A stretch of 64,000 nt of DNA. Origin: Arion vulgaris (Eukaryota; Mollusca; Gastropoda; Stylommatophora; Arionidae). Under the pieces are notes generated by a model. That model made no database searches. It was given only the letters and a program-made list of their open reading frames with translations, and was not told the origin of the DNA. Numbering within the stretch: position 1 is the stretch's first letter; each line of letters opens with the position of its first letter. Shown here piece after piece: positions 10,032 to 20,900 of the stretch. Location: NCBI GenBank assembly GCA_020796225.1, contig CM036753.1:7892501-7956500 (forward strand), in the 5' to 3' direction. The position numbers and the translations under genes were made by a program.

Positions 10032-10861
10032 GACAAGGATGAGCAGAACAGCATACAATGCAAGACAGTCACTCTCAGTTTACTTGATGAAGAATACCCA
10101 CATGATCTCTGGGTTCCGGTATACACGGACGGGTCAGCAGAAAATGCAGTGAAGAATGGAGGAGCAGGAGTGTACATAGAATACCCAAACAACGCTAGAG
10201 ATGCGATTAAAGTACCAACAGGGAAATTCTGTCACAACTATGATGCAGAAATTCAGGCAATCAAGGTGGCAACTGAAAACTGTTGAATACCAGACCCGAT
10301 CCTCAACCTGTTGTATTTTTGACTGATGCAAAATCAGCACTCCAAGCACCCCAGTCCAGAAAATTGCCAGGTCTACAGACCCTACTGTCTAAATTGTCCA
10401 AGCAGCGCAGGGTCGTCTTGTAGTGGATACCCTCTCACTGTGGAATACCAGGAAATGAAACAGCAGACCGATTGGCCAAGGAAGGTGCTGCAGGAGAGCA
10501 ACCGGATGTGCCAGTTACCTACCCCCAAAAGAAAAGGATGATTAAATCAATGAGAAAGCCACAAATACCAACACAAGACGATTACTATAATATGAACAGA
10601 TTGGAACAAGTTGTCATTCAAGGACACAATCGGCTCCGCAGCCACATGTATACACAATTCAAGATTGGCAATTCAGTCATGTGTACATGTGGACAGACAC
10701 ACCAGACTGCAGAGCACATACTTCAAGACTGCCCCGAATATGATACACTGAGGCAAACTCACTGGCCTAACGAAACAACACTCGACAGAAAACTACACGG
10801 ACCTCTGTGTGAGCTACAAAAGACAGTGAAGTTCATACAAGAGACAACATTGAATATATAG
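10032..10861 (+). pseudogene. RNase H domain and C-terminal finger of a LINE
   Basis: Type I RNase H. VYTDGSAENAVKNGGAG near 10118-10168 gives the first catalytic Asp, and NYDAEIQAI near 10240-10260 the catalytic Glu. After a stop and frameshift comes HCGIPGNETADRLAKEGA near 10438-10490, with the His and Asp of the last motif. The 3' frame (10472-10861) ends with RLRSHMYTQFKIG and a Cys/His finger-like block (CTCGQTHQTAEHILQDC), usual after RNase H in Jockey-type elements. The domain would degrade the RNA strand of the cDNA hybrid. It is broken by at least one stop and two frame changes, so it is dead here. Confidence 0.88.
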
Positions 10862-10900
10862 ACATATTTCAAGCTAACGAAAGGAAGGAAGGATAAGGAA

Positions 10901-11060
10901 TATCATCATAACACTCCGGACATGTCCATAGGTGCTCCGATCTCCGCCTCAACAAATTCAGCAGCGCCAGTTCGGTGTTGATTAATCAATCTCTTAGCAT
11001 ATTTGGTATGTCGTTCTTTCCGGGTTATACCAATATAGACACCCATCTCTCTGAGTCTGG
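10901..11060 (-). mobile_element. Dispersed repeat family E, copy 1
   Basis: On the minus strand this reads SLTRLREMGV, then RKERHTKYAKRLINQHRTG, then a stretch ending EIGAPMDMSGV. A second copy on the plus strand at 28320-28575 reads SLTRLKKMGV, RKERHTKYAKRLINQHRTG and EIGAPTDVSGV. Both the peptide and the 3' non-coding end (tgatgat) are shared. It is probably the coding end of an unrecognised retroelement or transposon; I cannot name the protein. Confidence 0.65.
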
Positions 11061-11191
11061 TCAGCGAGTGGGAGGATTTACAACGCTGAAACTATGATTC
11101 ATGAACGACATCACAGACAAAATAATTTCTACATAACAAAACACACCCAGTCCAGAAGTTAGCTTACTATTTGTGCCTGGGCAGAACTCAC
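11061..11191. other. Intron sequence next to exon C donor
   Basis: Short intronic stretch between the family E repeat and exon C. Nothing else seen. Confidence 0.6.
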
Positions 11192-11344
11192 TCTTATTGT
11201 CTTCTCCCTTCTCATTGGCTATTAGACGATGCCACGTGACTGTTGGCATAGGAATACCTGTAACGTTGCAGATTAAGGTGACGGTTGTACTCTCTCGTAC
11301 CACCATGGCATCTGTTGATGCGTTGTTGAAAATTTTCGATGGAA
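11192..11344 (-). CDS. Lachesin-like gene, exon C: first half of Ig domain 2
   Basis: Minus-strand exon of 153 bp, phase 1 at both ends. The acceptor is ttcatcctcag and the donor gtgagt. It encodes about 51 residues: the inter-domain linker VPSKIFNNAS, then VVRESTTVTLICNVTG with the first Ig2 cysteine, then PTVTWHR with the core tryptophan, then a polar loop (NEKGEDNK). The V-P-x-x-I linker, the V-R-E-x-x-x-V-T-L motif and the C-x-x-x-G-x-P spacing are those of Ig2 in lachesin-type proteins. Two N-glycosylation sequons (NAS, NVT) are visible. Splicing to exon D completes the domain. A 32-bp array begins about 65 bp upstream of the acceptor in the gene's sense. Confidence 0.88.
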
Positions 11345-11409
11345 CTGAGGATGAAACACAGATCAGGAATTTGTACAATAATTCTATGACTTTTTGGATG
11401 TTAATGGTG

Positions 11410-12045
11410 ACTGTGGCAGAGATTGTGTACATCAAGTAGTTGTGTATAGAGAGATTGTGTACATCAAGTTGTTGTGCATGTAGAGATTGTGTACACCAAG
11501 TTGTTATGTGTATAGAGATTGTGTACATCAAGTAGTTGTGTATAGAGAGATTGTGTACATCAAGTTGTTGTGTATAGAGAGATTGTGTACACCAAGTAGT
11601 TGTGTATGTAGAGATTGTGTACACCAAGTTGTTGTGCATGTAGAGATTGTGTACACCAAGTTGTTATGTGTATAGAGATTGTGTACATCAAGTAGTTGTT
11701 TATAGAGAGATTGTGTACATCAAGTAGTTGTGTATGTAGAGATTGTGTACATCAAGTTGTTGTGCATGTAGAGATTGTGTACACCAAGTTGTTATATGTA
11801 TAGAGATTGTGTACATCAAGTAGTTGTGTATAGAGAGATTGTGTACATCAAGTTGTTGTGTATATAGAGATTGTGTACATCAAGTAGTTGTGTATAGAGA
11901 GATTGTGTACATCAAGTTGTTGTGTATATAGAGATTGTGTACATCAAGTAGTTGTGTATGTAGAGATTGTGTACATCAAGTAGTTGTGCATGTATAGATT
12001 GTGTTCACAAAGTTGTTATGTGTAGAGAGATTGTGTACATCAAGC
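11410..12045. repeat. 32-bp minisatellite, about 20 copies
   Basis: The tandem unit is about 32 bp: gagattgtgtacatcaag followed by tagttgtgtatag or ttgttgtgcatgta. The two half-unit variants alternate, giving a partial two-unit (about 64-bp) higher-order period. Confidence 0.92.
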
Positions 12046-12231
12046 TTTTGTGAACGGACGTAAGAAAGAGTGTTTGTAAAATGATGCATAGATACAATAA
12101 TGAAATATAACAGTAAATCATGAACAATCAATACATAAACAATAAAGTCTGTGAAGACAACATGTATGTGGCTCTACAGTATGATTTTGCAGATAAATAA
12201 CTCATATATATCCAAAACGAGATGTTTATGT
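12046..12231. other. Spacer between two arrays
   Basis: Short AT-rich intronic spacer without recognised features. Confidence 0.5.
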
Positions 12232-12390
12232 GCTAGAATATGTCAATGTTAATGTACTAGAATATGTCAATGTTAATGTACTAGAATATGTCAATGTTAA
12301 TGTACTAGAATATGTCAATGTTAATGTACTAGAATATGTCAATGTTAATGTACTAGAATATGTCAATGTTAATGTACTAGAATACGCCAT
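12232..12390. repeat. 24-bp minisatellite, about 6.5 copies
   Basis: Near-identical 24-bp units, ctagaatatgtc followed by aatgttaatgta. Open on both strands because 24 is a multiple of three; not coding. Confidence 0.95.
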
Positions 12391-12562
12391 AGAATATGTG
12401 CCGGTTGCATAGTATGATTTAATCATTTTTGCTCATGACATGTTTGAGAAATGAAGACTGCTTCTCTCTTGTTATTAAAACTTTATTTAGTCATTGCGAT
12501 AACACATTTTTCTCTCCATAAACATTATTCTTTCTAGCAGTCAATAATATTCTCATAAATCA

Positions 12563-12820
12563 TCTCGGGGGTCTCTGTGGCTAAGTGGTTAAGCCCTTTG
12601 CTTTGTGAGTCGAATGTCGTGGGTTCGAATCCGGACCACGCCGTTCTGTTCACGAGTGCAGTTTTTCCAGAGACCCTAGGATTGTTACTGGAGCTACGGA
12701 GTTCGTGCTTTGTGCAATACTCTAGGCTGGTGGCGTGTCTTTTCTTCTGAGAGGGACCGAGCCATATAGGGTAAAACCCAGTGCGTGCAAGAAGTCAATC
12801 TTTTGGCTTTAAAACATTTT
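12563..12820 (+). mobile_element. tRNA-derived SINE (family C)
   Basis: The head is tRNA-like with an A-box-like tggctaagtggttaag at about 12578-12593 and a canonical B box gggttcgaatcc at about 12620-12631. The body contains cagagaccctaggattgtta and ggagctacggagttcgtgc. The flanks ataaatca (12555-12562 and 12821-12828) look like a target-site duplication. Related minus-strand copies or parts are at 22045-22275 and about 39760-39870. Confidence 0.85.
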
Positions 12821-12843
12821 ATAAATCAACTATAAATTACATT

Positions 12844-14452
12844 AGCATTTCCAGGAAGTGTTAAATAGACCTCCCCACTAAACCCACTAGATTTAGGGCA
12901 AGGAGACCCGCTGGACATAAACGTAGGGGAGATCACAAAACAGGAAATCCACAATGCCTTGAAAAACTTGAGAAAGGGCAAGGCGGCAGGAGTTGATAAT
13001 ATCCCAGTGGAAGCTCTGAGGGAGGGAGGAGAAGAGATGGTAAACCAACTCCACATATTGTTCAACTTGGTGTGGGACAGGGAGGAGATACCAGCAGATT
13101 GGAAGAAAGGCCTCCTCGTGAAACTGCCAAAGAATGGCAATTTGTCAAACTGTGACAAGTGGAGAGGGATCATGTTGCTCTCCATTCCCAGCAAAGTCCT
13201 CACTAGGGTTATTCTGGACAGGATGAAAGACGCTATAGACCAGAGGCTTAGGGACGAACAGGCGGGATTCCGGAAAGATAGATCTTGCAATGACCAGATA
13301 GCCAGCCACCTTAAGAATCATAGTGGAACAAACAATGGAGTGGCAGGCTCCGCTCTACGTGTGCTTTGTTGATTTTGAGAAGGCGTTTGACAGCATAGAT
13401 AGGAAATCAATGTGGGGATCCTAAGAAACTATGGGGTGCCGGAGAAGACTGTCGACATCATCAGGCAGCTGTATGAGGGGTTTGCCTGCCAGGTTATTCA
13501 TGATGGAAGACTGTCAGAGGAGTTCCAGGTCACTACTGGTGTTAGACAGGGATGCCTGCTGTCCCCCTCCTCTTCTTGGTGCTACTTGATTGGGTCACAC
13601 GCACAGCCTACGACAGGTCTGGAAAAGGCATACAGTGGACACTTATGTCAAGCTAGAAGACCTGGATTTTGCGGACGATCTCCTTGCTTTCGCATAGACT
13701 ACAAGACATGCAGGAAAAAGTGGATGCTCTGGCACAAACGGCAAAACGAGTCGGCCTTAAAATCAGTCAAGAGAAGACTAAAGTAATGCGTAGGAACAAC
13801 ATACAGCAAGATCCAATACTGATTGAGGGAAAGGACATAGAAGATGTGGATGAATTTGTCTACCTTGGAAGTAACATCAGCAGATCTGGAGGTACAGATG
13901 AGGACATTAATGCTATGATTAGGAAGGCCCGACAGGCCTTTGCGATCCTGCACATGGTGTGGAAGTCCGCTGCCATATCCACGAAAACAAAGCTCAGGAT
14001 TTTCAGCTCAAATGTGAAGTCGGTGTTGCTGTATGGCTCGGAAACTTGGCGAGTCACTAGGGCAAATACAAATAAGATCCAGACCTTTGTCAACGGATGT
14101 TTGCGGCGGATTCTCAGATTGAGATGGTATGATAGAGTTACAAACACGGATCTGTGGATAAGAACAGGGCAGGAACCTATGATGACACAGGTCAAGAGGA
14201 GAAGATGGCGATGGATAGGCCATACCTTGCGGAAGAAACAGTCGAGTGTCACTAGACAGGTGCTCGAGTGGAACCCGCAGGGAAAACGAAAAGAGGACGC
14301 CCTAAGCAGACTTGGAGACGAGGTCTTACCGAGGAGCTGAAGAGTGCTCAATTGACCTGGGAGAACATAAAAAGAACAGCCAGAGACCGAGAAGAGTGGC
14401 GAACAACTGTTGAGGCCCTATGCTCCACGAGGAGCGGAGAGGATTGATGATG
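12844..14452 (+). mobile_element. 5'-truncated LINE with 12-bp target-site duplication
   Basis: A 1609-bp insertion flanked by the perfect 12-bp repeat ataaattacatt (12832-12843 and 14453-14464). Its 3' end is gattgatgatg, a short trinucleotide-like tail. It sits in the intron between Ig exons B and C, antisense to the gene. Partial copies of the same 3' end lie at 15985-16135 and 17366-17775. Confidence 0.9.
12846..14340 (+). pseudogene. LINE reverse transcriptase, several frames
   Basis: The first frame (to 13372) carries GKAAGVDNIPVEAL, PADWKKGLLVKLPK, WRGIMLLSIPSKVLTR and QAGFRKDRSCNDQIA. Another frame has FVDFEKAFDSIDR (motif A, near 13368-13405). The frame from 13412 has TTGVRQGCLLSP (motif B). 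Motif C is DFADDLLAF near 13660-13690. The last frame (13669-14340) has the thumb (FVYLGSNISRSGG) and the C-terminal RRWRWIGHTLRK block. The style is that of RTE-like elements. At least two frame breaks coincide with G or C runs that look one base short (near 13417 and 13563), so part of the damage may be sequencing error. No RNase H was seen. Confidence 0.9.
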
Positions 14453-14464
14453 ATAAATTACATT

Positions 14465-14593
14465 CCCGTCCCAAACTCTGCGAGCCAGGGACACATTTTA
14501 TCTTTGTTGATGAAGCAATCGTTCATATGCAAACCAGAATAATTTAATTACAAAGTAAAGTCAGAATAATACTTGAATGCACTAAACTGTTAT
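14465..14593. other. Intron spacer
   Basis: Short intronic sequence with no feature. Confidence 0.5.
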
Positions 14594-14776
14594 AGTAATG
14601 ATGTGCTACATTGTAATATAGTGATGATGTGCTACATTGTAATATAGTAATGTTGTGCTACATTGTAATATAGTAATGATGTGCTACATTGTAATATAGT
14701 AGTGATGTACTACATTGTAATATAGTAATGATGTGCTACATTGTAATATAGTGATGATGTGCTACATTGTTATAAT
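14594..14776. repeat. 26-bp minisatellite, 7 copies, next to an exon
   Basis: Units of 26 bp (gatgtgctacattgtaatatag plus taat or tgat). In the gene's orientation it starts only 26 bp beyond the exon B donor site at 14802. Confidence 0.95.
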
Positions 14777-14802
14777 AGTGTTATACTCTAAGAAAATCCA
14801 AC

Positions 14803-15007
14803 CTTGAACTTTCAGATGAATTGTCTTAATCTTGACAGGACTAGTGTTAATCTGACAGTTGTAAAGCCCGTGATCCTTGTATCTGACGTCTCTAATATGC
14901 AGGTTCCAATCTTTAGTAAATGGTCTCTCAACGCTCAGACGTTCATCGTCTATGATACGTCTATCCTCGTATGTTAACAAAGTCGACCACTGATCTGTCC
15001 ATACCAC
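14803..15007 (-). CDS. Lachesin-like gene, exon B: second half of Ig domain 1
   Basis: Minus-strand exon of 205 bp, phase 0 at its start and phase 1 at its end. The acceptor is gtttgtttgtag and the donor gttgga (weak, but it gives the right phase). It encodes 68 residues: VVWTDQ with the core tryptophan, then a charged loop with RIIDDERLSVERP, then WNLHIRDVRYKDHGLYNCQINTSP with the D-x-G-x-Y-x-C motif and the second Ig1 cysteine, then the closing IHLKVQ strand. W-x-L-x-I-x-x-V, D-x-G-x-Y-x-C-Q-x-N-T and the following V-P linker in exon C match Ig1 of lachesin and related neural adhesion proteins. One N-glycosylation sequon (NTS) is visible. Confidence 0.9.
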
Positions 15008-15089
15008 CTACAAACAAACAATAAATAAAGTATCAATATATTACAGATTACTTGTAAAATTAGAAACTTGGGAAATGTTTTGGATATTT
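15008..15089. other. Intron sequence at exon B acceptor
   Basis: The pyrimidine-rich acceptor side of exon B on the minus strand lies here. Confidence 0.6.
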
Positions 15090-15290
15090 GCAAACGTCTA
15101 AACCACTTAGACACAGAGGGCGATAAGAGAATGAGAGTGAGGGAAACGTCTGGACAGCGAGACTTCATGGAGCCGCAGAGTGTCAACAGAGAATATGATA
15201 GTCAATACTAAGGACAAACATTTGTAGACATACATGATCACCTACGCTAGCCGGCATGGCACAATATGATGGTGATGATGATAAATAAGT
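15090..15290 (+). mobile_element. LINE 3'-end fragment with (gat)n tail
   Basis: Near 15230-15265 it reads as the closing residues M-I-T-Y-A-S-R-H-G-T followed by a gat-rich tail. The fragment at 46560-46830 closes similarly (M-I-A-Y, then SRHGT) with a gatgatgat tail. Only the 3' edge is secure; the 5' limit is approximate. Confidence 0.5.
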
Positions 15291-15364
15291 CGTTCAATTA
15301 TCTTAAATTTGTCATATCAAATAACTTGGAGTCTCCGAAAGGAGTTCATTCTTATTTGTCATAT

Positions 15365-15840
15365 TTCTTGTCGACATGCTTTACTATAATATTATTGATA
15401 TAAGGGAAGACTGTAGTAAACTATGTAGCAATGGCGAAACACGTAAAACCATATTATTGATATAAGGAAGACTGTAGTAAAACTATGTAGCAATGGCGAA
15501 ACACGTAAACTATATTATCAATATAAGGAAGACTGTAGTAAAACTATGTAGCAATGGCGAAACACGTAAACTATATTATCAATATAAGGAAGACTGTAGT
15601 AAAACTATGTAGCAATGGCGAAACACGTAAACTATATTATCAATATAAGGGAAGACTGTAGTAAAACTATGTAGCAATGGCGAAACACGTAAAACCATAT
15701 TATCGATATAAGGGAAGACTGTAGTAAAACTATGTAGCAATGGCGAAGTACGTAAAATCAAAGTACTGTAGTTTGACAAAATAAAGAAACAATAACAATA
15801 CATAGAAACATTTCAACAAAATGTCTTTATAAAGTGAAGG
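15365..15840 (-). mobile_element. Penelope-like element 3' tail, with tandem amplification
   Basis: The reverse complement of 15745-15840 aligns by eye, in order, with the non-coding tail of the Penelope-like element at 42480-42616: gtttct, ttttgtnaaactanagtacttt, acgtnttt, then ttttactgcagtcttccc-like. Related tails on the same strand are at 35290-35435 and about 23090-23340. The part nearest the element end is expanded into the array at 15370-15745. Confidence 0.75.
15370..15745. repeat. About 61-bp array made from a Penelope tail, 6 copies
   Basis: Units of 60-62 bp containing gaagactgtagtaaaactatg, tagcaatggcgaaacacgta and an AT-rich spacer (tattatcaatataag or tattgatataag). The terminal sequence of the neighbouring Penelope tail (tttcactatttaccaag and actgcagtcttcc at 42570-42611) matches the unit in reverse complement. 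Confidence 0.88.
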
Positions 15841-15984
15841 ATAAAACAGAAGTAAGGAAATTCACTTCTGTCATGGCACAGAACATAATCGGACAATAAA
15901 TAACTCGAGTTACTCATCTTCGGTTAACCTTAGTTAAGATTTCAAATGACTGACACCTCCACTACCTTCACTGGTATTGTCATC

Positions 15985-16135
15985 ATAGGGAAGACACAGT
16001 GGAGTGTCACTAGACATGCACTTTGGTGGAACCTGTAGGGAAAACGGGAAGAAGACGTCTTAAACAGACCTGGAGTCGAAACCTTCTTGAAGAACTAAAG
16101 ATTGCTCGATTATCCTGGGAGACCATAATCAAATA
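15985..16135 (+). mobile_element. LINE 3' fragment, same family as 12844-14452
   Basis: Contains gtgtcactagacatgcac, then a ggaacc-x-cagggaaaac-like run and gcttaaacagacctggag-like sequence in the same order as 14248-14320 and 17551-17620. It is coding debris of the reverse transcriptase C-terminus. Confidence 0.75.
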
Positions 16136-16569
16136 CGATATAGCAAAACAAGGTTCGTCATTAGGTTGAAATGTTCGTGCCTCGGCTTAAAGATGTTTTA
16201 ATCCGCTACATAACTAACAAACAAATTCATCATTTTCAAACGGAACGTCTACTCTTGAAATAAAAGAAGCTAATCATGCAGGGCAATGAAGCAATGCTAA
16301 GAGATCAGACTTGTTAAACAATAACTGCTCTAGTCAATCTGTTGAGATGAGCAATAGAAGGAAATTAATTGGAAACGTCAGTCATTTGTAAAAATAATTT
16401 CAGCAGTAATCTCCCGTTGTTTGGATACTGGTTCAAACATCAGTTGTGTTTGTGGACTCGAGCGTACAATATTTGATGATCATGTTCCGCTTGAGTTGTA
16501 AGAGGGTGACAAGAGTGGTCATCTGGTATTGCGTTAGCTTTCTGCATCTAGGAATGTGATTTATATGGG
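16136..16569. other. Intronic stretch
   Basis: No known element. Parts of it (near 16255-16300 and 16420-16460) recur in degraded form at 23645-23780. Confidence 0.5.
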
Positions 16570-17345
16570 AAAGCAATGGGAAAGAGAGTAGAAGTTAGGG
16601 GAAGGAAGTTGGAGAGAGAGATGGAAATATAGTTTAGAAAAGAAAATATTTTGTTTATGCGGAAGTGATAGACATGAAGGTATAAGGAAGTAATAGTAAT
16701 GGAGGTATGAGGTATCAGGAAGAGGTAGTAATGATGATATGAGAAAGTGAAAGTAATGGAGGTATGAGGAAGTGGTAGTAATGGAGGTATGAAGATAGGT
16801 AGTAATGAAGGTATGAAAAGTGGTAGTAATGATGATATGAGAAAGTGAAAGTAATGGAGGTATGAGGAAGTGGTAGCAATGGAGGTATGAAAGATAGGTA
16901 GTAATGGAGGTATGAGGAAGTGGTAGCAATGGAGGTATGAAAGATAGGTAGTAATGGAGGTGAGGTATCAGGAAGAGGTAGTAATGATGATAGAGAAAGT
17001 GAAGTAATGAAGGTATGAGGAAGTGGTAGCAATGGAGGTATGAAAGATAGGTAGTAATGGAGGTATGTGAATGTGGTAGTAATGGAGGTATGAGGAAGTG
17101 GTAATAATGGAGGTATGAGGAGGTGGTAATAATGGAGGTATGAGGAAGTGGTAGTAATGGAGGTATGAAAGATATGTAGTAATGGCAGTATGAGGAAGCG
17201 GTAGTAATTCAGGAATGAGGAAGTTGTGGTAATGGAGGAATGAGGAAGTTGTGGTAATGGAGGTTTTAGGAATGGTAATAATGGAGGTATGAGGATGTAT
17301 TAGTAATGGAGGTATGAGGTAAGTTGGTTTGAGGATTTGAAGATA
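16570..17345. repeat. 25-bp minisatellite, irregular, about 30 copies
   Basis: Units of about 25 bp built on gtagtaatggaggtatgagg with aagtg, aagatag or atgatatgagaaagtg variants. Mixed unit types show local block duplication. A corrupted version lies at about 23935-24660. Confidence 0.85.
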
Positions 17346-17365
17346 GATAAATCAGAAGATTACAA

Positions 17366-17775
17366 AGTTAAATGCAAATAAGATTCAGGCCTTTACCAAT
17401 GGATATCTTCGGCGGATTCTCAAACTAAGATTGTATGATAGAATTGCAAATACGGACCTACGGATAAGAACAGGACAGGAACCCATGATGACCCAGGTTA
17501 AGAGGAGAAATTGGCGATGGGTCGGGCATACCCTACGAAAGACACAGTCGAGTGTCACTAGACAGGCACTTTAAAGGAACCCGCATGGAAAATGGGAAAG
17601 AAGGCGTCTTAAACAGACCTGGAGACGAAGTCTTCTTGAGGAACAGAAGAGTGCTCGACTTTCCTGGCAGACCATAAAGAAAACAGACAGATACCGGGAA
17701 AGATAGCGAACAACTGTTGAGGCCCTATGCTCCACGAGGAGCAGAGAGGAATAAGTCAAGACAAGACAACGAGAT
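17366..17775 (+). mobile_element. LINE 3' fragment with (aagac)n tail
   Basis: Coding C-terminus of the same family as 12844-14452. It includes the nucleotide version of the R-R-x-W-R-W-x-G-H-T-L-R-K block near 17495-17540 and gaggccctatgctccacgag near 17720, as at 14412. It ends in aagtcaagacaagacaac. The 27-bp satellite starts about 140 bp downstream. Confidence 0.85.
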
Positions 17776-17910
17776 GTTAACTTAGTTGATAACAACGAAC
17801 GTAAACAAACAAACAAATACTACATACAGTAACATCATAGCATAATAACATGTATAAATAGATAGATACGCTTTATATTCAGACCAACGTGCGGTTTCCA
17901 CTTCTAAGTA
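17776..17910. other. Spacer between LINE tail and 27-bp satellite
   Basis: AT-rich spacer; a degraded copy is at about 24960-25060. Confidence 0.5.
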
Positions 17911-20900
17911 CAATCTATAGTGCTAGTATAGTCTACACAATCTATAGTGCTAGTATAGTCTACCAACTATAGTCTAGTATACTCTACACAATCCATAGTG
18001 CTAGTATAGTCTACACAATCCATAGTGCTAGTATAGTCTACACAATCTATAGTGCTAGTATAGTCTACACAATCCATAGTGCTAGTATAGTCTACACAAT
18101 CCATAGTGCTAGTATAGTCTACACAATCTATAGTGCTAGTATAGTCTACACAATCTATAGTGCTAGTATAGTCTACACAATCCATAGTGCTAGTATAGTC
18201 TACACAATCCATAGTGCTAGTATAGTCTACACAATCCATAGTGCTAGTATAGTCTACACAATCTATAGTGCTAGTATAGTCTACACAATCCATAGTGCTA
18301 GTATAGTCTACACAATCCATAGTGCTAGTATAGTCTACACAATCTATAGTGCTAGTATAGTCTACACAATCCATAGTGCTAGTATAGTCTACACAATCCA
18401 TAGTGCTAGTATAGTCTACACAATCCATAGTGCTAGTATAGTCTACACAATCCATAGTGCTAGTATAGTCTACACAATCCATAGTGCTAGTATAGTCTAC
18501 ACAATCCATAGTGCTAGTATAGTCTACACAATCCATAGTGCTAGTATGGGTCTACACATCCATAGTGCTAGTATAGTCTACACAATCCATAGTGCTAGTA
18601 TAGTCTACACAATCTATAGTGCTAGTATAGTCTACACAATCCATAGTGCTAGTATAGTCTACACAATCCATAGTGCTAGTATAGTCTACACAATCCATAG
18701 TGCTAGTATAGTCTACACAATCCATAGTGCTAGTATAGTCTACACAATCCATAGTGCTAGTATAGTCTACACAATCCATAGTGCTAGTATAGTCTACACA
18801 ATCCATAGTGCTAGTATAGTCTACACAATCCATAGTGCTAGTATAGTCTACACAATCCATAGTGCTAGTATAGTCTACACAATCCATAGTGCTAGTATAG
18901 TCTACACAATCTATAGTGCTAGTATAGTCTACACAATCCATAGTGCTAGTATAGTCTACACAATCCATAGTGCTAGTATAGTCTACACAATCCATAGTGC
19001 TAGTATAGTCTACACAATCTATAGTGCTAGTATAGTCTACACAATCCATAGTGCTAGTATAGTCTACACAATCCATAGTGCTAGTATAGTCTACACAATC
19101 CATAGTGCTAGTATAGTCTACACAATCCATAGTGCTAGTATAGTCTACACAATCCATAGTGCTAGTATAGTCTACACAATCCATAGTGCTAGTATAGTCT
19201 ACACAATCCATAGTGCTAGTATAGTCTACACAATCCATAGTGCTAGTATAGTCTACACAATCCATAGTGCTAGTATAGTCTACACAATCCATAGTGCTAG
19301 TATAGTCTACACAATCTATAGTGCTAGTATAGTCTACACAATCCATAGTGCTAGTATAGTCTACACAATCCATAGTGCTAGTATAGTCTACACAATCCAT
19401 AGTGCTAGTATAGTCTACACAATCCATAGTGCTAGTATAGTCTACACAATCCATAGTGCTAGTATAGTCTACACAATCCATAGTGCTAGTATAGTCTACA
19501 CAATCCATAGTGCTAGTATAGTCTACACAATCCATAGTGCTAGTATAGTCTACACAATCTATAGTGCTAGTATAGTCTACACAATCTATAGTGCTAGTAT
19601 AGTCTACACAATCTATAGTGCTAGTATAGTCTACACAATCTATAGTGCTAGTATAGTCTACACAATCCATAGTGCTAGTATAGTCTACACAATCCATAGT
19701 GCTAGTATAGTCTACACAATCTATAGTGCTAGTATAGTCTACACAATCTATAGTGCTAGTATAGTCTACACAATCCATAGTGCTAGTATAGTCTACACAA
19801 TCCATAGTGCTAGTATAGTCCGCACAATCCATAGTGCTAGTATAGTCTACACAATCTATAGTGCTAGTATAGTCTACACAATCTATAGTGCTAGTATAGT
19901 CTACACAATCTATAGTGCTAGTATAGTCTACACAATCCATAGTGCTAGTATAGTCTACACAGTCTATAGTGCTAGTATAGTCTACACAATCTATAGTGCT
20001 AGTATAGTCTACACAATCCATAGTGCTAGTATAGTCTACACAATCCATAGTGCTAGTATAGTCTACACAATCTATAGTGCTAGTATAGTCTACACAATCT
20101 ATAGTGCTAGTATAGTCTACACAATCTATAGTGCTAGTATAGTCTACACAATCTATAGTGCTAGTATAGTCTACACAATCCATAGTGCTAGTATAGTCTA
20201 CACAATCTATAGTGCTAGTATAGTCTACACAATCTATAGTGCTAGTATAGTCTACACAATCTATAGTGCTAGTATAGTCTACACAATCTATAGTGCTAGT
20301 ATAGTCTACACAATCTATAGTGCTAGTATAGTCTACACAATCTATAGTGCTAGTATAGTCTACACAATCCATAGTGCTAGTATAGTCTACACAATCCATA
20401 GTGCTAGTATAGTCTACACAATCTATGGGTGCTAGTATAGTCTACACAATCTATAGTGCTAGTATAGTCTACACAATCCATAGTGCTAGTATAGTCTACA
20501 CAATCCATAGTGCTAGTATAGTCTACACAATCTATAGTGCTAGTATAGTCTACACAATCCATAGTGCTAGTATAGTCTACACAATCTATAGTGCTAGTAT
20601 AGTCTACACAATCCATAGTGCTAGTATAGTCTACACAATCCATAGTGCTAGTATAGTCTACACAATCCATAGTGCTAGTATAGTCTACACAATCCATAGT
20701 GCTAGTATAGTCTACACAATCCATAGTGCTAGTATAGTCTACACAATCCATAGTGCTAGTATAGTCTACACAATCCATAGTGCTAGTATAGTCTACACAA
20801 TCTATAGTGCTAGTATAGTCTACACAATCTATAGTGCTAGTATAGTCTACACAATCTATAGTGCTAGTATAGTCTACACAATCTATAGTGCTAGTATAGT

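Larger units (their letters stand above)
9290..10900 (+). mobile_element. RNase H-bearing LINE fragment, interrupted by a second LINE
   Basis: The 3' third of a non-LTR element of the Jockey/I type that carries RNase H. It is present in two pieces (9290-9591 and 10032-10900) separated by a nested insertion with a 9-bp duplication, gaaatactc. The reading frame resumes in phase after the insertion. The 3' end past the stop at 10861 has a short (ggaa)n tail. It lies in the intron between Ig exons C and D. Confidence 0.85.

Noticed and set aside
12563..12640. Possible functional tRNA gene
   Set aside because: The promoter boxes are good, but the body continues as a SINE and no 3' acceptor stem pairs with the start.
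18546..20435. 629-codon plus frame and 615-codon minus frame in the 27-bp satellite
   Set aside because: Same cause as above; the two strands are open at the same time and the peptide repeats have no known protein counterpart.
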